The position numbers and the translations under genes were made by a program. DNA of 64,000 nucleotides from a virus. Below the pieces are notes generated by a model. The model searched no databases. It saw only the letters and a program-made list of their open reading frames with translations, and was not told the origin of the DNA. Each line of letters begins with the position of its first letter. The first letter of the stretch is position 1. Below are positions 20,130-30,178 of the stretch, in pieces. The stretch lies in IMG/VR virus record IMGVR_UViG_3300027797_000023, positions 1 to 64,000 of that record; one strand, given 5' to 3'.

Positions 20130-20324
20130 ATGGCAGAAAATAAATTCAAGTACTTTACAGTTACAACTACATCAATTGTCAAGGCAGCAAATAAGACAGA
20201 AGCCGAAAAAATTGCCAGTGGCAGTCGCCGCAAGGTAGCCGGTGTTGCTGGTGAATTAATTTTTAAAGATGTAGAAGTAGAAAGAATCACAGCCATAAAG
20301 GCTCGTGAGCAAATCGAAGGATAA
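20130..20324 (+). CDS. Small basic protein of unknown function
   Basis: 64 residues with a clear AAGGA SD. It reads like a small alpha/beta protein (YFTVTTTSIVKAANKTEAEKIA). It ends the operon, with a perfect 11-bp hairpin 15 bases downstream. Function not recognised. Confidence 0.6.
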   Translation: MAENKFKYFTVTTTSIVKAANKTEAEKIASGSRRKVAGVAGELIFKDVEVERITAIKAREQIEG

Positions 20325-20338
20325 ATTCTATTCAATTT

Positions 20339-20373
20339 AAGGGCAACGGAATAAAACCGTTGCCCTTATTATT
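20339..20373 (+). terminator. Probable terminator hairpin
   Basis: AAGGGCAACGG (20339-20349) pairs perfectly with CCGTTGCCCTT (20357-20367) across a 7-base loop; the tail is ATTATTT rather than a pure T-run, so termination may be partial. Confidence 0.65.
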
Positions 20374-20391
20374 TAAATCTGGAAGTATATA

Positions 20392-21099
20392 ATGCAAAAA
20401 ATAATAGCACAAATGGTAGGAAGAAATGAAGCCTCAAGATTTTTGCCCGAGGTTTTAAGTAGACTAAAAGAACAGGTCGACGAAATAGTATTCACTGATG
20501 ACTGTTCGGATGACGATACCGCTTCAATAGCAAAAGACTTTGCGCATGTTTATAAAACCCCAAAGCAAATGTTTAATATACATGAGGGCAGACTGAGAAG
20601 GTACGCTTGGTTAAACCTTGAAAACCACGCATCAGAGGGTGACTGGATAATAGCCATAGACTGTGACGAGATGCTGTATAGCTCTACCAATATAGATACT
20701 ATTGATATTAGAAGCATCTTGAATTCCTCAGAAAAAGATGTAGTTAATGTTAGATTTTATCACATGTGGAATAAGGAGCAGTACAGAGTAGACAAGTTGT
20801 GGGCTCCAAATAATAGTACGAGAATATTTAGATACATGTCAAACGGCACCTTTAGGGATAGAGCCCTTGCCTGTGGCGCTGAACCCACTTATGTCCTTGA
20901 TTGGTATGGGCAAAGAAACTATTGGCCTAATTCGACCCTAGTCATGCAGCACTTGGGTTACTTGCATGATGCAGATAAGAAGGCTAAGTTTGAAAGATAT
21001 TCGAATTTAGATGGTGGCAAGTACCACAATCTAGATCATATTAATTCTATTGTTGATGAAAATCCAGTTTTAATAAACTGGGGAAATTTCGGGATCTAA
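20392..21099 (+). CDS. Family 2 glycosyltransferase
   Basis: 235 residues. IAQMVGRNEASRFLPEVLSRL, DEIVFTDDCSDDDTASIA and the DxD-type AIDCDEML (about 86-93) mark a GT-A glycosyltransferase of the kind found in phage and polysaccharide clusters. A His-rich C-terminal half follows. Acceptor unknown. It starts a new transcript after the hairpin and is followed by a 209-residue protein 2 bases on. Confidence 0.8.
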   Translation: MQKIIAQMVGRNEASRFLPEVLSRLKEQVDEIVFTDDCSDDDTASIAKDFAHVYKTPKQMFNIHEGRLRRYAWLNLENHASEGDWIIAIDCDEMLYSSTNIDTIDIRSILNSSEKDVVNVRFYHMWNKEQYRVDKLWAPNNSTRIFRYMSNGTFRDRALACGAEPTYVLDWYGQRNYWPNSTLVMQHLGYLHDADKKAKFERYSNLDGGKYHNLDHINSIVDENPVLINWGNFGI

Positions 21100-21101
21100 A
21101 A

Positions 21102-21731
21102 ATGAAAAATCAAATACAAGCATCTATTGAGTTGACTAAATTAATGAATGGAAAAGAAAAGTTTGCTTTTCTTAATATTGCAAAAGCTTCTATAGTTTCC
21201 TTGAGTAAGAAGAATGATAATAATATACCAGCTTCTTTTAACAAAGAGATTATACGTTCTATTAATCTAAACGATAAAAGAATTATTAAAAATGTTCCAG
21301 ACGCTCTTGCAGATGAGATCGTAAATAAAAAGCATTCCAGTATAGGGATGGTGGATGACGGAAGATTTTTTACTCCAAATTTATTTGAATACTATTATGA
21401 AAATAATAAAGAAGTATATGATGCTATCTTTGAATTCTATGTAAAAAATACAAATAGTGTAGTTATTTCTTTTCATGATAAAAAAACAATATATAAATTT
21501 ATGGGTTTTAAAACAAATGTTATAAATGTTTCTTTTAATAATTATCACAATAAGTTAGATGAAACATTTGAAAAATTAGCTGCCCTTGAGGGTAAGGTCG
21601 AGTACTGTATTATGGATTGCTCTTCTCTTGGTCTTGCGCTCAGCAATTCTATTTGGAACAAACTAGATATGTCTATAATAGATCTTGGTAAAACTATTAG
21701 TTACTCAAGAACTCATAGCGTGGCAGGGTGA
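21102..21731 (+). CDS. Unknown protein, possibly sugar-related
   Basis: 209 residues. The C-terminal segment VEYCIMDCSSLGLALSNSIW followed by NKLDMSIIDLGKT has the look of a Rossmann-like nucleotide or sugar-transfer domain (weakly GT-D-like). Not recognised with confidence. Its location after a GT2 gene supports a glycan link. It overlaps the region upstream of the next gene's start. Confidence 0.5.
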   Translation: MKNQIQASIELTKLMNGKEKFAFLNIAKASIVSLSKKNDNNIPASFNKEIIRSINLNDKRIIKNVPDALADEIVNKKHSSIGMVDDGRFFTPNLFEYYYENNKEVYDAIFEFYVKNTNSVVISFHDKKTIYKFMGFKTNVINVSFNNYHNKLDETFEKLAALEGKVEYCIMDCSSLGLALSNSIWNKLDMSIIDLGKTISYSRTHSVAG

Positions 21732-21732
21732 G

Positions 21733-22383
21733 ATGCATGGGAAACATAAAAGCAAAGATCAAGATGATATTGAATTTCTTAGGGATCTTTTACTAGAAAC
21801 ATCTTTATCTATATCTGCCATAGCTAAAGAGCTAGGCTGGACTGTACCAGCAGTTAACAAAATTATAAATAGCATAGGCTTAAATTGGCTTAAGGATAGT
21901 CGAAAAAAAATGTCTAGGGGTCAAACAGCATTAACTGCGTGTTTGCAGAAGCTGCTACCGGGCGAAAAGATAGTTAATGAATTTCATATAGGAGATAAAT
22001 TAAAGCTAGATGTTTACTGCCCTAAGTACGCCATAGCTGCAGAGTATCACGGAAGACAGCACTTTTATTACACTAGTAGGTTTTTTGATTCAAAGTATGA
22101 GTTTGATGAGGCTATTAAAAGAGATGAAAAAAAAGTGCAATGGTGCAAGGATAACGGAGTAGCACTAGTTGTGTTCCGATATAATGATAGTCTTACAGAG
22201 CAATCTGTTTTTGATAGGTTACTAGAGTGCATAAGAACAAGCCCCTACAAGGCAAAGAGTAAGGACAAGATTAAAGTTTCGGATACTCCAGCATACAAGA
22301 TTGCAAAGAAAAAGAATTCAGAATATAGAAAAAATGTGTATAAGTCTATAAAAGAAAAACGTAATGACAATAGAAACAAATGA
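21733..22383 (+). CDS. HTH plus PD-(D/E)XK-type endonuclease
   Basis: 216 residues from ATG 21733 (MHGKHKSK), chosen over an upstream codon because AGGG precedes it. An N-terminal helix-turn-helix (LSISAIAKELGWTVPAVNKI, about 22-41) is joined to a nuclease core: LDVYCPKYAIAAEYHGRQHF (about 93-112), then a KRDEKK...CKDNGVALVVFRY pattern. This resembles free-standing homing-type or very-short-patch-like nucleases. The C-terminus is strongly basic. It overlaps the helicase gene by 20 bases. Confidence 0.7.
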   Translation: MHGKHKSKDQDDIEFLRDLLLETSLSISAIAKELGWTVPAVNKIINSIGLNWLKDSRKKMSRGQTALTACLQKLLPGEKIVNEFHIGDKLKLDVYCPKYAIAAEYHGRQHFYYTSRFFDSKYEFDEAIKRDEKKVQWCKDNGVALVVFRYNDSLTEQSVFDRLLECIRTSPYKAKSKDKIKVSDTPAYKIAKKKNSEYRKNVYKSIKEKRNDNRNK

Positions 22384-23830
22384 AAACATAAAAGACAATA
22401 CTCCTTTAGAGTACCAAATATTCGCCCTCTCCCTTAGGGAGAAGGGCGCTATTGAGTATTTTAATGAAAATTTGCCAGAAGATATTGTTGGAAGTATCCA
22501 TGGAGAAAAAGGCATAAATGAGTTTTACGTTGCCTTGTTATCTTTTTATGGCGCAACACAATTAGACATAGTAGATCCAATAGCTTTTAAATCTTGGCTA
22601 GAAACAGATACAGATATATATGATGCTCTAGGTGGTAACCCTGGAATAAATGTAATGGTAGATCTTTTGATGGGTCTAGAGTTGTCAACAAAAGAATCTG
22701 TTGGAGAACTAGTAAAACACAAAGCTAATAAGCGAAAGCAGATAAACTACCTGCATGAATTGCAATTGATACTGACACAAAAAGGTCAGAAGACTGAAGA
22801 AGATATTGCTAAAATACAGACACTAACTTCTGAGATTAGAGAATTAGAAAACCAAATAAGATATAATCCATTAGATAAATTAACAACAGCTTTAGATATT
22901 ATAGATAGAGTAGATTCTTTATTAGACATCCCAAATTTTATTCCAACTCAATTTAAAGCTCTAAATAGGGCTATGGGATACACTGACAACGGCGGTTTTT
23001 TTAGAGGTGCAGTACACGCCGTGATAGCTGCATCGGGTAAGGGCAAGAGTACGTTTGTTAAATGTCTTTCTAATCACTGGTTGGACAATGGTTATAGAGT
23101 TTTGTATATAAATTTTGAAGAAGCTACTGGGCACTGGGAGCGAATACTCATGACCCAGATTATAGAAAAGAATGTTTATCTAGAAGCATCAAAGTGGTCT
23201 CCTGATGAAAGAGAAAAGTATTTAAAAAAATTCAAAGATAAATTAACAGAGTGGGGGGATCGCTTAATGATTAGACATGATCCAGACACTCCTTATTTTG
23301 AGGATCTAGAATTTTGGCTAAGAGATATAATAGGGCACAATGTTAACATGCCGGATGTTGTTATCATAGATACAATACAATCCATGTTTACTAGGGGCGG
23401 TGGTAAGGGCAAGCCTCGTTGGGGTGAATTTGAGGAGATGATGGTTAGATTAGAAAAGCTTGCTAGAGATATGAATTGTGCATTAATAATAACAGCACAA
23501 GAAAATGCTAACAGAATGAAAGAAAAAAGAGAAGTAGTTCAGCAGTCTGACACTGGTGGATCTTTAACTATCCAGCAAAAATGCGCAGTAACAATATTTA
23601 TTACAGAAAAAAGATTAGCTACAGATGATGAGACCGAGGACGAAAACATAATGCAACTACAGATACCAAAAAATAGAATTACTGGCTCAGCGTTCTTGTA
23701 TGATCCACCATTAGTAAAGTATGTAGATTATAAAAAAACATACGAAGACTATGATCCAGTTACCGATGATTCTTATGTGTCTTCATCTTCATTGTTGGAT
23801 GATCTTCTTAGTGGAAAGGATTTTCACTAA
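22364..23830 (+). CDS. Replicative DNA helicase, DnaB/RecA-fold
   Basis: 488 residues. Unwinds DNA at the phage replication fork. Walker A ASGKGKST is at about residues 223-230 and Walker B VVIIDTIQSMF at about 330-340. A later TAQENANRMKEKR and a QQSDTGGSLTIQQKC segment occupy the positions of DnaB motifs H3/H4. A helical N-terminal region replaces the usual DnaB N-domain. Primase, polymerase III alpha and a nuclease follow in the same direction, giving a replication block. Confidence 0.88.
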   Translation: MTIETNENIKDNTPLEYQIFALSLREKGAIEYFNENLPEDIVGSIHGEKGINEFYVALLSFYGATQLDIVDPIAFKSWLETDTDIYDALGGNPGINVMVDLLMGLELSTKESVGELVKHKANKRKQINYLHELQLILTQKGQKTEEDIAKIQTLTSEIRELENQIRYNPLDKLTTALDIIDRVDSLLDIPNFIPTQFKALNRAMGYTDNGGFFRGAVHAVIAASGKGKSTFVKCLSNHWLDNGYRVLYINFEEATGHWERILMTQIIEKNVYLEASKWSPDEREKYLKKFKDKLTEWGDRLMIRHDPDTPYFEDLEFWLRDIIGHNVNMPDVVIIDTIQSMFTRGGGKGKPRWGEFEEMMVRLEKLARDMNCALIITAQENANRMKEKREVVQQSDTGGSLTIQQKCAVTIFITEKRLATDDETEDENIMQLQIPKNRITGSAFLYDPPLVKYVDYKKTYEDYDPVTDDSYVSSSSLLDDLLSGKDFH

Positions 23831-24612
23831 TGGGAAATATATCTGTAAATTCAATTAAAGATTTTCAAATGTGTGAAAGACTCTACGATTATAGGCACAA
23901 GCAAAATATACCAGAAAAAATTTATGCCAGAGATATTCATACCCAAAAGTTTGAGTCTACAATCCGCGGTATAATGTGCTTCTTCTTTTTCAAGAAACAA
24001 GGAGGAATAATACCATCGTATGCTTCTCTGCTTAATAGGTGGGAGAAGAATTGGTTTCCAAAAAATACAAATTCTTACGACATAGTTACAGAGCAACATG
24101 AAACCGCATACGGTAATACAGCTAGCTTGACAGCAAAAGCTGCAGGTATTCTTCTTCTATTCCATGAAATGTATGCGGACTCTCCATATATACCTGTGGC
24201 AATAAGCGAAGACTATAACCTACCTAAGGGTAAGCTGAACATAGAGGACAAATTTGATATTATATTTCTCCATAACAAGAAATACTTAATTACAAAGTTT
24301 ATATTTAATTATAAATTTAGTAACAGAGACTTATATAGAACAGATTTCTGCACACTATATCAAGCGTATCTTAACAGACACCCAGAAAGATTTCATAATG
24401 CTAGATTTGGATTCATTGACCCACTAAGCCAGGATATAGGTTTTAATGAATTCCAATTAAGAGATGAAGATCTTAACTACTTTGATTACTGGTGTGATAA
24501 GATAGAAAAAACAGATATACTAGTACCAAAACGCGGCTTAATATCGTATTGTAAGAAGTGTCCGTTTGATGAGCCATGTTCTAATTGGAACGAATGGAAA
24601 AAGGAAATTTAA
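23830..24612 (+). CDS. Cas4/RecB-like protein with a degenerate nuclease motif
   Basis: 260 residues; start overlaps the helicase stop. The N-terminal SVNSIKDFQMCERLYDYRHK and the C-terminal CKKCPFDEPCSNW give the Cys pattern of Fe-S PD-(D/E)XK nucleases. The catalytic block reads IEDKFDIIFLHNKKYLITKF, so the usual acidic-x-Lys is poorly kept. Possibly an inactive or structural paralogue of the nuclease at 30944. A role in replication or recombination is inferred from the neighbours. Confidence 0.65.
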   Translation: MGNISVNSIKDFQMCERLYDYRHKQNIPEKIYARDIHTQKFESTIRGIMCFFFFKKQGGIIPSYASLLNRWEKNWFPKNTNSYDIVTEQHETAYGNTASLTAKAAGILLLFHEMYADSPYIPVAISEDYNLPKGKLNIEDKFDIIFLHNKKYLITKFIFNYKFSNRDLYRTDFCTLYQAYLNRHPERFHNARFGFIDPLSQDIGFNEFQLRDEDLNYFDYWCDKIEKTDILVPKRGLISYCKKCPFDEPCSNWNEWKKEI

Positions 24613-24615
24613 AAA

Positions 24616-25305
24616 ATGAAAAAAAGCATACTAGATGACATCTTAATCCAAGAGGAAAATCCTCCTTCACTTGGTAAGGAAAATGAGATACTTTATCCAT
24701 TGCTGGCAGAAATAAATATGATTATAGATGAATCAATAAAATCATTTATTAGATCTATATTAATGCGCAGTGAGATATTCTGGAAGATACCATCTAGCTT
24801 TTCTGGGAAGTATCATCCGAGTGATGAGCATGGTGTAGGCGGTAATGTAATCCATACTAAAAGAGTTGTGCGTATAGCCTCGCACATGTGTGAATCCTAT
24901 TCTTTAACACAAGAAGAGAAGGATATAGTTATCGCTGCGTGTCTCATACATGACCTTTGTAAGGGTATAGATACCGATGGATCAGATAATCCATGCTATG
25001 ATCCCATGCATCCTTATACGGTTGGGAAGTTTATAACTTCATGCCAAGAGAAAGACAAAAAGTTTGCTAGTGAAGCAGAATCTTCTACACTTTTTTTGTC
25101 TGAAGAGATAGTCCAATCCATTTTAAGGTTAGTAAGATGCCACTTAGGTCCCTGGTCTCCAATACCGGAAACTTACCCTATAACATATCTGGATTATATA
25201 GTTCATTTATCTGATAATATTGCATCTAAAATACATCTAATTATTCAGGATAGTGATTTGATAAATCCGAAATGGAAAATAGATGGACCTAGAACAGAGA
25301 ATTAA
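24616..25305 (+). CDS. HD-domain phosphohydrolase
   Basis: 229 residues. HTKRVVRIASHMC, then AACLIHDLCKGID (HD pair, about residue 115) and HPYTVGKFI follow the metal-dependent HD superfamily. Substrate unknown; nucleotide hydrolysis is plausible in this replication block. The 3' end overlaps a small coupled ORF at 25283. Confidence 0.75.
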   Translation: MKKSILDDILIQEENPPSLGKENEILYPLLAEINMIIDESIKSFIRSILMRSEIFWKIPSSFSGKYHPSDEHGVGGNVIHTKRVVRIASHMCESYSLTQEEKDIVIAACLIHDLCKGIDTDGSDNPCYDPMHPYTVGKFITSCQEKDKKFASEAESSTLFLSEEIVQSILRLVRCHLGPWSPIPETYPITYLDYIVHLSDNIASKIHLIIQDSDLINPKWKIDGPRTEN

Positions 25306-25450
25306 AAAAAGATATTTTCTTATAAAGAATATAGAAAAGATAATACAAGAATCCGTATACTATAGGAACAATAGCAAAAGCATAGATATATCCACTAGAC
25401 AAGTTATAGGCAGCATTAACGATGTCGAATATAAAAAAAAGATACTATGA
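25283..25450 (+). CDS. Small coupled protein before primase
   Basis: 55 residues (MDLEQRIKKRYFLIKNI...), basic and helical. It starts inside the HD gene's 3' end and its stop overlaps the primase ATG (ATGA at 25447-25450). It fills the only gap in this operon. Possibly a primase accessory factor; no family recognised. Confidence 0.55.
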   Translation: MDLEQRIKKRYFLIKNIEKIIQESVYYRNNSKSIDISTRQVIGSINDVEYKKKIL

Positions 25451-26649
25451 AAATACCAAAAGAAAAAGATAAATATATAAATGCATGGCAGTTGGTGGAG
25501 ACTGCTAGGTACGTGCCGTCTTTATCTAGAATCATAAGGGATAAAGAGGGCGATGACCCAAAGCTAATATCAATTTTTGATATAGAAAATTATAGAAAGC
25601 AGCATAAAAATAATGGTTTGTATACTTCTATTTGGCATTATAATTCCAAGGATATTGAAAGCACTATCAGATTAGGTTCCCTGTATTTTGATTTAGACAA
25701 CGCTGATCCCAGCAAGTCTTATCAAGAGTGTATGGTGCTATACGATTACTTGATACAGTATATTCCAGAGTGCTCCTTGCTTATATATTTTACTGGTAAG
25801 AAGGGCTTTCACATAGAGTGTGAAGCACTAGCCCTAGGGATCAACCCTTCTAACGCACTCCCAAATATATTTAGATACATAGCTACTAAATTAAAAACTG
25901 ATTTAGGCATAGAGTCGATAGATTTTAGCGTGTATGATCCAAGAAGAATGTGGAGATTACCTGGCAGCATGCACCAGGAAACTGGTCTTTATAAAAATTT
26001 AATACCTAGAAATATATTATATACTGATTTTGAATCTATAAAAAAATATTGTGAACAAATTCAAGATAACGAAGTTGAAGAGCAATCTTTTAACCTTAAA
26101 GCAAATGAATGGTTTAGGCAATTCACTTATGATATGGAGCTAGATAAGGGTAAACCTTCTGATTTTTTGAGCCACTTTAATAAACATGGATCATCAGCTT
26201 TTAAGGAGCTAGCTCCAACGGAAAAAGAATTTACACCTAAGGTTTTACTAAAAAACTGCAGTGCAGTTCTCCGACTTGTTGAACAAGCAAAAGAAAAAAA
26301 ACATCTTGAACATGAGGCAAGACTGTTTTTGTGTTCTATACTTACATATAATGAAGAGTCGATAAAGTTTCTTTATAGCATACTCAGCGTGTGTGATGAC
26401 TTTAATTATGATAAATCAACTAGTCACATAAATGATTGGATAAAAAGAAGACAGCTTGGGATAGGTGGTAGACCATACACTTGCGATAGAGCTAATTCAG
26501 TCGGCGTAGGATGTGGAGATTGTCATCTAGACAAAAAAAAGAAATGGATTACAGTTGGGAATAAGTACATAGAAAGTAGTGAGGAGTTATCCCCTTCGCC
26601 TATAAGGTTCGCCTATAAAACAAAAGGAGAAAACAAAAATGCCAATTAA
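25447..26649 (+). CDS. Archaeo-eukaryotic-type DNA primase
   Basis: 400 residues. The AEP core is visible as LGSLYFDLDNAD (metal-binding DxD, about 77-88), LIYFTGKKGFHIECE (about 112-126) and DFSVYDPRRMWRLPGSMH (about 159-176). A C-terminal Cys cluster (CDRANSVGVGCGDC, about 345-358) is likely to bind zinc or Fe-S, as in PriL-linked primases. Makes primers for the polymerase III-type replicase encoded next. ATGA-coupled to the small ORF before it. Confidence 0.85.
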   Translation: MKIPKEKDKYINAWQLVETARYVPSLSRIIRDKEGDDPKLISIFDIENYRKQHKNNGLYTSIWHYNSKDIESTIRLGSLYFDLDNADPSKSYQECMVLYDYLIQYIPECSLLIYFTGKKGFHIECEALALGINPSNALPNIFRYIATKLKTDLGIESIDFSVYDPRRMWRLPGSMHQETGLYKNLIPRNILYTDFESIKKYCEQIQDNEVEEQSFNLKANEWFRQFTYDMELDKGKPSDFLSHFNKHGSSAFKELAPTEKEFTPKVLLKNCSAVLRLVEQAKEKKHLEHEARLFLCSILTYNEESIKFLYSILSVCDDFNYDKSTSHINDWIKRRQLGIGGRPYTCDRANSVGVGCGDCHLDKKKKWITVGNKYIESSEELSPSPIRFAYKTKGENKNAN

Positions 26650-26845
26650 AGATGAAGATGATGTCATAGGAGTTTGTACTGAGTGTAAGTCGGATCAGCC
26701 GATGGGGTATATGTATAATAGCCCGTTTGCGCAGGCTGGACAATCTGTACCATGCAAGTATTGTGGTGGAGTAGTCGCGATTGTTTATAGAGAGATTAGA
26801 AATGAGTCGCTTGATAACTCAGATTCTGGAAGAGGAATTAATTAA
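26639..26845 (+). CDS. Small zinc-ribbon protein
   Basis: 68 residues with CTEC and CKYC pairs (about residues 13-16 and 40-43) spaced as in a zinc ribbon. It overlaps the primase 3' end by 11 bases. Possibly a nucleic-acid-binding accessory protein. Confidence 0.65.
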   Translation: MPIKDEDDVIGVCTECKSDQPMGYMYNSPFAQAGQSVPCKYCGGVVAIVYREIRNESLDNSDSGRGIN

Positions 26846-26854
26846 TTTAATACA

Positions 26855-29800
26855 ATGAAGAATTGGACGAACTTACATAACCATACTGTTTTCTCCATGC
26901 TTGACGGGCATGGTCGCATAGAACAATACCTTGATAGGGCTAAGTCTTTAGGGATGAAGGGTATAGCGACTACCGATCATGGTAATATACATTCATGGTT
27001 AGACTTCTATGATGCAGGGATTGCTTCCGGCGTAAAACCTATTCTTGGTTCAGAAATGTATCAAGCAAGAAAAAGTAGGTTTGATAGAGATGAGGAAGAA
27101 AGATCGGGCCCATCAAAAAATGAATGGGAGCAAAGAGGTCCATACCATATAACTTTATTGGCTAAAAATAAAATTGGTTATCATAACATAATCAAAATGT
27201 CGTCTGAAGCTTTCACCGATGGCTACTATGTAAAACCTAGAATTGATCATGATTTAATCTCTCAGCACTCAGAGGGCATTATAGTTCTTTCTGGGTGTCT
27301 AAACGGGGAAGTATCCCAAGCACTGCTTAGAAACGATTACAGCACGGCATTAAAGCATGCTGCTGCTATGCAGCAGATAGTCGGGAAGGAAAACTATTTC
27401 ATAGAGATAATGAACCATGGCATAAAAGAGCAATTGGCTATTATCCCTGATTTAATAAAGATAGCAAATACTATCGGGGCAAAGGTAGTGCCGTCTGGAG
27501 ATTGCCACTACGTTCATCAGCATGATGCAAAGTCGCATGACATAATGCTGTGTGTAGCTACTAACTCAAATGTTAATACTCCAAATAGATTTTCTTTTTC
27601 TGAAGATAAGTTTTACCTTCAATCATATGAGGAGATGGCTTCTGTATTTTCGGAAGAACATTTAAAAAATACAATGCATGTAAACGATATGGTTGAATTG
27701 GAATTAAATTTTGGAGAAATACATTTCCCGGACTTTCCAATTCCAACAAAGGAATCGTCTACAGAATACTTTGAAAGACTTGCGTGGGATGGGCTTAAGC
27801 TGAGATATGGTAACCCACTTCCTCAAAATATAATAGATAGAGCTAATCATGAAATAAAAGTAGTAAAAGAAATGGGATTTTCTGAATACTTTTTAGTCGT
27901 TTCAGATCTAGTAAGATGGGCAAAAGATAATCACATAAGAGTTGGTTGGGGTAGAGGTTCTGCTGCTGGCAGCGTACTGTCTTATGCTTTCCAAATAACA
28001 AACTTAGATCCTATTAGATTTGGTTTAATGTTTGAGAGATTTTTGGTTGAAGGAAGAAAGTCTATGCCAGACATTGACTTAGACTTTGATGATCGACATA
28101 GGGATAGAGTTATTGATTATGCTCGCACAAAGTACGGCCAAGATAAGGTAGCACACATATGCACGTTCAATAGAACTGGTGCTAGACAGTCTCTGCGCGA
28201 TGCAGCTAGAGCACTTGGCTATGATTTTATATCTGGTGACAAAATTGCCAAGCTAGTTCCTCCACCAATACTGGGGATTTCAAAAGGTCTAGCTGAATGC
28301 ATGGATGTTTTAGAATTTAAAGCAGAATATAATCAAAGCACAGATTCTAAATTAATTGCGGACACGGCATTTGGGTTAGAGGGTTTAGTGAGACAAACGG
28401 GCATCCATGCAGCGGGTGTAGTTATATCCAAGGGACCTTTAACTGATTATCTTCCAGTGATGAAGAAGGGGGTTGATGCACCCCTAGTAACCCAGTGGGA
28501 TATGGGTAGGGTTGAGCAGTGCGGTCTTTTGAAAATAGATTTTCTTGGATTAAGAAATCTTGGTGTCATAGATTCTTGTCTTAAGTTGATAGAAAAAAAT
28601 AGAAATATAATTATAGATATAGAATCAATACCATTAGATGATGAAAAAACATTCGACGAATTATGTAGGGGCAATGCGGCTGGAGTTTTTCAACTTGAGT
28701 CTACATCTATGAGACAAATGATGGTGGGGCTACAACCTCGTAGTATAGAGGAAATAATGGCATTGATATCACTCCATAGACCAGGCCCGATGGGTTCAGG
28801 GATGGATAGAGAATATATAGATAGAAAACATGGTCGTAGCAGAGTTAGATACGATCATCCTAAATTGGAAAATGTTCTTGGCCCGTCACTTGGCATCATG
28901 CTTTATCAGGAGGACGTCTTAGCTGTTTCTAGAGAGCTAGCAGGGTTTACTTCAGCAGAGGCTGATGATCTAAGAAAAGTTATTGGCAAAAAATTAATGG
29001 AAAAAATTGCCAACATGAGAGAAAAGTTTGTCCAAGGATGCGTATTAAATAGCGGAATAGAAGATGGCTTAGCCAACAAGATATTTTCGGATATTGAATA
29101 CTTTGGTGGCTATGGATTCAATAGGGCGCATGCTGCGAGCTATGCAATGATATCGTATACTACGGCTTATCTAAAGACTAACTTTACGATTGAGTACATG
29201 GCTGCTTTAATGAGTTCTGTAGTTGGTAATAAGGAAAAGCAAGCGGTATATCTTTCTGACTGTAGGAAGATAGGCGTTGAAGTCCTACCGCCATCTATTA
29301 ATTATTCTGGTGTTGATTTTGAGGTAGTTGGAAAAGATTCTATTATATTTGGTTTATCAGCAATAGATGGCATCGGGTTATCTATCGCTGATGCAATCGT
29401 TTATTCTAGAGATATTAATAAACCTTATATATCTCTGCATGATTTTTATAGAAGATGCGATCCTACAATATTAAAAAAGTCTACATTAGAAAACTTAGCT
29501 TTTGCTGGAGCGTTAGATGAATTAGTGGCTGAGCAAGATATGGAAATAAGCAGAAGAATAGAATTAGATGTTCTGGAAAAAGAGAGAGAAAAATTAGGCA
29601 TTTACGTTACTAACCATCCACTTCTTGGTATATGGGATATTCTAAAGAATCAGATTACCCATGAAATAATTGATCTAGATGAATGTCAAGGGGGAACGTC
29701 TGTTAAGGTGGGTGGGATTATAGTCTCTAATAAAAAAATGATGACTAAAAAAGGTCAAAAAATGTATAAGCTAGAAATAGAAGATATAAGTTCTAGTATG

Positions 29801-30178
29801 GAAGTTATAATATTCCCCAAGATTGCTAAAGATATATCCGATGACTACTTTAATTCTGGTGACATATTCGTCATCAATGCCTTTCTGAATAGGGAAAACG
29901 ATGAAGAGAATTCTATAATAAAATTATTTTATAATTCTTCCGAAAAAATTGATTCAAAAATATTCTCAGGTGGAAAACCAATAGTGATCCAAGTTAAGGG
30001 TGATATGTCGCAAACAACTTTTGAGAATATATATAGTTTAGTTTCTGTTAACAAAGGGAATAGACCAATTTTTTTAGAAATTATAGATAATAATCGTAAA
30101 TTTGTATATAAATTTGATATACTTGGTTCAGATAAAATTACACCTTTAATTGATAGAATACTAGAGCTGGAGATATAA
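26855..30178 (+). CDS. dnaE: DNA polymerase III alpha subunit
   Basis: 1107 residues, near the length of bacterial DnaE. The N-terminal PHP domain begins NLHNHTVFSMLDGHGR with TTDHGNIH. The palm carries WGRGSAAGS (about 365-373) and the catalytic PDIDLDFDD (about 406-414). A late OB-fold segment VKVGGIIVSNKKMMTKKGQK lies near residue 950. This is the phage replicative polymerase; no beta clamp or exonuclease subunit was recognised in the window, so host factors or genes outside it may complete the holoenzyme. Confidence 0.95.
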   Translation: MKNWTNLHNHTVFSMLDGHGRIEQYLDRAKSLGMKGIATTDHGNIHSWLDFYDAGIASGVKPILGSEMYQARKSRFDRDEEERSGPSKNEWEQRGPYHITLLAKNKIGYHNIIKMSSEAFTDGYYVKPRIDHDLISQHSEGIIVLSGCLNGEVSQALLRNDYSTALKHAAAMQQIVGKENYFIEIMNHGIKEQLAIIPDLIKIANTIGAKVVPSGDCHYVHQHDAKSHDIMLCVATNSNVNTPNRFSFSEDKFYLQSYEEMASVFSEEHLKNTMHVNDMVELELNFGEIHFPDFPIPTKESSTEYFERLAWDGLKLRYGNPLPQNIIDRANHEIKVVKEMGFSEYFLVVSDLVRWAKDNHIRVGWGRGSAAGSVLSYAFQITNLDPIRFGLMFERFLVEGRKSMPDIDLDFDDRHRDRVIDYARTKYGQDKVAHICTFNRTGARQSLRDAARALGYDFISGDKIAKLVPPPILGISKGLAECMDVLEFKAEYNQSTDSKLIADTAFGLEGLVRQTGIHAAGVVISKGPLTDYLPVMKKGVDAPLVTQWDMGRVEQCGLLKIDFLGLRNLGVIDSCLKLIEKNRNIIIDIESIPLDDEKTFDELCRGNAAGVFQLESTSMRQMMVGLQPRSIEEIMALISLHRPGPMGSGMDREYIDRKHGRSRVRYDHPKLENVLGPSLGIMLYQEDVLAVSRELAGFTSAEADDLRKVIGKKLMEKIANMREKFVQGCVLNSGIEDGLANKIFSDIEYFGGYGFNRAHAASYAMISYTTAYLKTNFTIEYMAALMSSVVGNKEKQAVYLSDCRKIGVEVLPPSINYSGVDFEVVGKDSIIFGLSAIDGIGLSIADAIVYSRDINKPYISLHDFYRRCDPTILKKSTLENLAFAGALDELVAEQDMEISRRIELDVLEKEREKLGIYVTNHPLLGIWDILKNQITHEIIDLDECQGGTSVKVGGIIVSNKKMMTKKGQKMYKLEIEDISSSMEVIIFPKIAKDISDDYFNSGDIFVINAFLNRENDEENSIIKLFYNSSEKIDSKIFSGGKPIVIQVKGDMSQTTFENIYSLVSVNKGNRPIFLEIIDNNRKFVYKFDILGSDKITPLIDRILELEI

